64,000 nucleotides of DNA from Liopterus haemorrhoidalis (taxonomy: Eukaryota; Arthropoda; Insecta; Coleoptera; Dytiscidae), in assembly GCA_963971575.1 (NCBI GenBank), contig OZ020617.1, positions 41,388,606 to 41,452,605 on the forward strand, in the 5' to 3' direction. Positions 59,464-64,000 of the stretch are shown piece after piece (within the stretch, counting starts at the first letter, position 1; each line of letters opens with the position of its first letter). A model generated the notes under the pieces. The model ran no database searches, had not been told where the DNA came from, and saw nothing but the letters and a program-made list of their open reading frames with translations. Made by a program: the position numbers and the translations under genes.

Positions 59464-60395
59464 CAATAGGGGATAGGCATGTTTTTTTTTTTTTATTTTT
59501 TATTATATTCCTCTTGTTGCATATAAACATAAAAAACAGTTTTTTTTTTTTTTGTAATTTGAAGGCTTAAAAAAATCATAAATGTATGTAGCGCGCGAAA
59601 ACGACGTGTGACGTCATACCCCTTCTAACTGACGTATGACACTACTAGCTTACCGGCGTACATAGTCTGTTGTGAACTTATTTGTTTGTATAACTTTCAT
59701 AGGTTATGTAAAGTTAGAGTGATTTTAGTTAAAATAAAGTTTAATTCTATAAAAACAATTTATACATGTTTACCGAATTAAATTTTATATTAAAATAGAT
59801 AACTTATATTGCAGTATTTCAATTATGCCTCTAACGTTTTGTAACTTCATGTAAACAATGTAGTAAAATTCTAAATTACATAAATATTTACATTTTACAG
59901 AGTTGCAGCGTTTGTTTACATAAAGTTATAGAATATAAAATAAAAATTACTTTGACACCACGTATTTCCTCAGCACTGTAGCATTCATTATTTTTCATAT
60001 ATTCCATGAGCATAAATGCATCAATGTTGGGTAAATTATCACTCTGAGCCCTAACAAAATCTTTTATCTGCCATTTTAATAATAAATGCGTGAAAAATTG
60101 CTTAAAAACAAATACAAAACTCTCGAACAATACAATACACACACGTGTAAAGATTATGTTGTAACTGTATCTGTGATGTGAAACCCCTATCGTTTGACGT
60201 CATACTCAGTCGTTTTACTCGGCAACCTTCGCTCCGTGGTCGGCTTATTTCAAATTTACAATATTTTAATTCAAAAATTTGGCTATAATATTAATTAAAA
60301 TGTAATTTTTGTTTTGTTAGGTGACATAACTAACATTAACATATCAAAAGAATGTAGTTTTAAGGAAATACAAATTTTATGCGTATCCCCTATTG
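59464..60395. mobile_element. TIR element, ~930 bp, carrying an exon-like coding fragment
   Basis: CAATAGGGGATAGGCAT at the left and ATGCGTATCCCCTATTG at the right are inverted repeats. Subterminal GTGACGTCATACCCCT and its diverged complement also pair. The target duplication is unclear. The element contains the minus-strand fragment at 59957-60142. Confidence 0.6.
59957..60142 (-). pseudogene. Possible N-terminal exon of a SWIM/YqaJ-type transposon-associated protein
   Basis: The minus-strand frame reads KWQIKDFVRAQSDNLPNIDA, FMLMEYMKNNECYSAEEI and RGVK, then meets a GTAATT donor-like site. The pattern SDNLP-x-IDAFMLMEY-x5-CYSAEEIRGVK resembles the N-terminus of a large insect protein family, by my recall with a SWIM zinc finger and a YqaJ-like exonuclease domain, multicopy in TE-rich genomes. 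The zinc finger and nuclease parts are absent. Whether this is a captured host exon or part of the element's own gene is unknown. Confidence 0.4.
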
Positions 60396-61049
60396 CAATA
60401 TACAGTCACAACAGAGCATTGGGAGCATTGTTTCCCAATCGTAGTTAACGGACACCGGGATAAATGTCTAAGCAAGTAGCGGGAAATAAATTTGAAATAT
60501 ATTCTTTTACTTATACGTAATATTCAGTTTTATAAGAAGTCTATTCAATGACAAATAAACGAAGCAACAACCAACTTATTTATATATTTATGTCTCGTAC
60601 ATACCTTACAAGCATGATTGAGAAAGATATAAACAAATGAGTTGATTATTGATTCTTTTGTTTGTCATTGAACAGACTTCATTAAAAAAACTGAACTTTA
60701 TATGAGTTAGAGGAAATGTAGGACAGTAAAAATTTTAATTGTTCTCATAAATTGTTAATGATTATAAAAGTAATAAAAAATTATTTTTATAATCATTAAG
60801 AATTTATATTTAAAATAATGGTTTTCTAACTTTAACTTCTCAGTTGTATTACTTGCGACTCAGTCAACTCTTCAGCTGACTTTCTTAGTATCGCAAGGTG
60901 ATAATTTCTGGTAGAACGGGGTTTTTACACGGGTCTTTATGGAATCGTTTCAGTACGAGGGTTACCCTTCAAGTTTTTATAAAATCTAAGAAAAAACATT
61001 TTTTTTTTTGGAACAAATTGTTTTATTTCTTTTCAAAATATTTCTATCA

Positions 61050-62040
61050 AAGATTTATACACTTTTGCATGAGTTCAAACCAATTCTCGAAACATTTCTT
61101 CCACTTTGCAGTTGGTATCTCAAAAACATGGTTTTCGAAGGCTTCAACAGCTGAAAACAGCTGAGGTGATGAAAATCGCTGTCCACGCATTTTTTGTTTC
61201 ACATTGTAGAACAAAAAAAAAAAAGTCGGTAGGGGATAAATCAGGTGAATACTGGCAATGAGACATTAATTCAATGTTTTTCTACTTATAATAATAAATT
61301 GTTTGACGTGCTGTGTGGGAGCTTGCATTGTCACGATGAAGAATGATGCGACGTTTTTGGTTGTTTTTCCTGATTTTGTCGATGACTTCTGGCAAACAAA
61401 TTGTTGTATACCATTCAGCATTAACTGTTCTCCGATCCTTTAAAGAAATGGTTGCGTACAATCGAAGAAACAAGCGATCATTTACTTTGAAGTGCTTCGT
61501 AAACAAACAAACTTTGTGGGTTTCGGTTCATCTTGGAAGACCCAAACAGTGGATTGTTGCTTAGTTTCCGGTTCATATGAATAAATCCAAGTTTTGTCAC
61601 CTGTAACGATGTTGCACACGGATTTTGCAGTGCCTAGGTTGATTTTTTTTAGCATTCCCCTTACACCAATCAATTCGAGCCTTTTTTTGAGCTTCGGGAA
61701 CAGATCTGTTTCACGGCTAAATGTTTATGCAAACAAGTATTGCAGTCTGCGAAATGTCAAAGGATGCCTCTATTTCACGGTAAGTCATATGCCGATCTTC
61801 TTCAATCATTTTGGGCACAGCATCGATGTTTTTTTGAACCACAACCGATTTTGGTCGACCTTCACGAGATTCATCACTGACTGACGCACGACCACGACGA
61901 AATTCTGCAAACCAATTGTAAACAGTCTTTTCTGATGGTGCTTCATTACCAAAAGTTGAAGGAAGCGAATCTGTGCATTGTTGTTGAGTTCGGCGTTTAC
62001 TAAAATCGTAAAAAAATCATCCAACGAAAACCTTATAAAA
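61050..62040 (-). pseudogene. mariner transposase, frameshifted
   Basis: Across three frames the minus strand reads, in order: RTQQQCTDSLPSTFGNEAPS and TVYNWFAEFRRGRASV (N-terminal HTH), DRHMTYREIEASFDIS (second HTH, then a gap), IVTGDKTWIYSYEPETK (first Asp), DRRTVNAEWYTTICLPEVI, RRIILHRDNASSHTA (second Asp), and QYSPDLSPTDFFFF (third Asp) followed by WKKCFENWFELMQKCI near the end. It is nearly full length, but lacks about 20 residues after HTH2 and carries several frameshifts. It resembles the mariner group widely annotated in insects by the EPETKQQSTVWVFQDE motif. Confidence 0.88.
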
Positions 62041-62975
62041 GGTGTCTCAAAAGAAATTTTATATTTAGTGGATCGATTAAAAAAAAAGTAAGCCGTATAT
62101 AGAAAAAATGTTTATTAATTATTAAAATACACATTTTGGGGATTTATTTCTTAAAAATAATATCGTCTAAATGTAGACCCTCGCGTTCTCAGCACTCATT
62201 TAATCGAACAGTAGAATTACTTATGACGTCTCGGCAGGTGGACTCAGAGATGGCTGCCATTTCGTGACGGATATTTTCTTTTAAATGCGCCAGTGAAGTC
62301 GGTTTATTGGCGTAAACTTTAGATTTAAGATAACCCCATAGGAAAAAGTCCATAGGGGTTAAATCTGGACTGCTTGGAGGCCAATTTATGTTACCTCTCC
62401 GGGAGATCAATTTACCTGAGAAAATTTACGAAATTAAGCCTCTGACTGGCATCTTGGGGCTTTAATTCTTGCATCAATTGAATTTTGTAGGGGTGCAGCT
62501 TTAGGTCTTTGTGCATAATGCGATGTAATGATGATCTATGCACATTTAAAGCACGTGCGCGCTTCCGAATTGAAAGGTTCGGGTCGTCACGAACAGACTG
62601 ATTAACATTCTCCACGTTTTCTACCGTTCTTGATGACCTAGGTCGCCCGGATTTTGATTTATCCAGCGTTGTACCAGTCTCTTCAAACTTTTTAACCCAA
62701 TGTCGAATGAGAGGAATGCTTGGCGCATCATTTAAGTGGCGAAAACCTCGAATACTGCAGAATTTTCTACGCGCTACAGTCGCCGAATCACCGTTTTTGT
62801 AAAACTCTCGCACGCATAACGCGCGGTCTGCTCCCGAGAAACACTCCATAGCGACTGAATTCCCAAGAGCCAGGCTACCGATTGACATAACCCCGCGCCC
62901 CTCGGATACGTTGCGTTCACGCAGTAAGCTAAATAAATATAAAATTTCTTTTGAGACACCTTGTATATATACGAG
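62041..62975 (-). mobile_element. Internally deleted Tc1/mariner-type element nested in the mariner
   Basis: AAAGGTGTCTCAAAAGAAAT (left) and ATTTCTTTTGAGACACCTTG (right) are inverted termini, with the arms continuing through TTTATATTTA. TA lies outside each end, as expected for this superfamily. The element carries the N- and C-terminal parts of its transposase only. Confidence 0.8.
62189..62875 (-). pseudogene. Transposase with fused N- and C-terminal parts, catalytic core deleted
   Basis: The N-terminal part (minus, about 62850 to 62412) reads MECFSGADRALCVREFYKNG, WVKKFEETGTTLDKSKSGRP and SIRKRARALNVHRSSLHRIM, a DUF4817-like plus second helix-turn-helix region. It ends RLNFVNFLR. The C-terminal part (62410 to 62189) starts ISRRGNINWPPSSPDLTPMD, then FFLWGYLKSKVYANKPTSLA, in another frame. 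The segment with the first two catalytic Asp residues is deleted at the junction; the third lies in SPDLTPMDFF. Such deletion derivatives can be moved by an intact relative but encode no active enzyme. Confidence 0.82.
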
Positions 62976-64000
62976 TAATATCCATTTTTTCACAAACTTG
63001 TTTTTTCGACGCTTACTGTCAACAAACTACTCGGTCAATTTATAAGTTGCCACTGATTTCATCATAACAAATGTCAAATTTTACGAATATAGAAATGACA
63101 CATTTCAATATTTCCATCTAGTGGTCGTTTGTAAAAACATAAACGGTAACCCTCGAAACAGAGCCACGCCAGTACTCAAATCGAGCATAGAGGTTGAAAA
63201 ATATTTACTTCTTGGGCTTATCTTAATTACAATACAAAGATAAGCTTCGCGTGTATAATATTTAGCTCATATCTCTCTAAGATAATCTAATCTACATAAA
63301 CTCGCGTATAATATCCACCACTCCCCTCTAATTACATAGAAACAATTAAATTTACATCTCAAATGAACAATCTGTGTAAAGTGATACATGAGAGAGTGAA
63401 ACACAATTTTCCTAACCTAACCTACATCTTAAGTCACATATACATACACCTTGATGTGACATTTGACCTGTATAGAAACACTGAAGGTAACATCAAGAAT
63501 TATTGCACATATAAAAACGACACGTTATAACTTGTAACCATGAAACAGTTAAAAATGCATCTGTTTAACTTTCTTTTGTTTTGATGATTTGTTTAGAATT
63601 TTTATGAACTATGAATCGAGATGATGTCATTTTGAACTATAAAAGTCAATTTTATTTGCAATTAATGTGGAATGTGTGAAAGGATTGCAATTGATACGAG
63701 TGTTTATTGAATAATGCAAGTCGTTTGATGCTCTGAATGTGTAAATATCATATTTCGTTTGAGAATTTGTTTGATATTGAGAAACCTATTCAAAACTTAA
63801 TACGGTAACACATAAGAATAGGGTGTTTATAGGCTTGGAGTTTCTAGAGAGGAGTTTTATTTGAAAAGAAGATCGTGTGTTATATAAATTTGCATCTTAA
63901 ATTCTATTTTTTAAAACATTTTTATTTAAAGGCTGTTCAAAAAAAAATCTAAAAATTGTCCTATAACTTAGAGAGATTGATCTAAAATCTGAAGGGGGAA

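Larger units (their letters stand above)
60956..63155 (-). mobile_element. Near-complete mariner element, split by a nested element
   Basis: The left end CGAGGGTTACCCTTCAAG (preceded by TA) and the right end AACGGTAACCCTCG are inverted repeats. All three catalytic landmarks of the transposase lie between them on the minus strand. A second element (62041-62975) sits near the transposase start. Without it the mariner would be about 1.27 kb, the usual size. Confidence 0.8.
58810..64000 (+). other. shot: Downstream spectraplakin intron (partial)
   Basis: The intron begins GTAAGAAAAA and runs beyond the window. It contains a TIR element (59464-60395) and a nested mariner (60956-63155). Positions 58810-59460 and 63160-64000 show nothing recognisable. 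Confidence 0.75.

Overview
The window is AT-rich animal nuclear DNA, almost certainly from an insect. It lies on the + strand inside one very large gene, the spectraplakin short stop (shot/kakapo; MACF1/dystonin in vertebrates). Two exons identify the gene. The one at 6172-6342 encodes the C-terminal half of the first calponin-homology domain (CH1) of the actin-binding module. The one at 58530-58809 encodes most of CH2. In the mature protein they are contiguous (CH1 ends ...IILHFQ, CH2 starts ISDIVVG), so a ~52 kb intron separates them. The density of mariner, hAT and LINE relics fits a large TE-rich insect genome; I cannot assign an order.

Inside that intron, at 36614-37003, is a 130-codon ORF. 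It has an ATG, an in-frame stop just upstream, a TATA-like motif and a phase-0 splice donor, the phase needed to join the CH2 exon. I read it as the alternative first exon of a CH2-only isoform. Isoforms that lack CH1 and start from an internal promoter are known for Drosophila Shot. The exons for the start of CH1 and for the region after CH2 lie outside the window.

The rest is intron filled with decayed mobile elements. 1-5900: a pile of hairpin MITEs and hAT elements, a 759-bp palindrome, hAT and mariner transposase relics. 7200-11700: possible nested hATs, a degenerate minisatellite and copies of a ~1 kb dispersed repeat with a tRNA-like module. 12100-15150: mariner relic, pogo-like MITE, diverged tandem duplication, RTE-like LINE relic, 235-bp hAT MITE. 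19000-26300: internally deleted mariner, 14-bp minisatellite, hAT MITEs with 8-bp target duplications, a tRNA-derived SINE. 27700-35300: three LINE relics, hAT MITEs, SINE-like tails. 37900-46100: full copy of the ~1 kb repeat, second copy of the palindromic family, TIR MITE, Tc1 relic. 47400-57100: inverted repeats, Ty3/gypsy integrase relic, GTCT microsatellite. 59460-63160: a TIR element carrying an exon-like piece of a putative SWIM/YqaJ-type protein, then a near-complete mariner interrupted by a second, internally deleted Tc1/mariner-type element.

No other host gene, rRNA, functional tRNA or CRISPR array could be supported.
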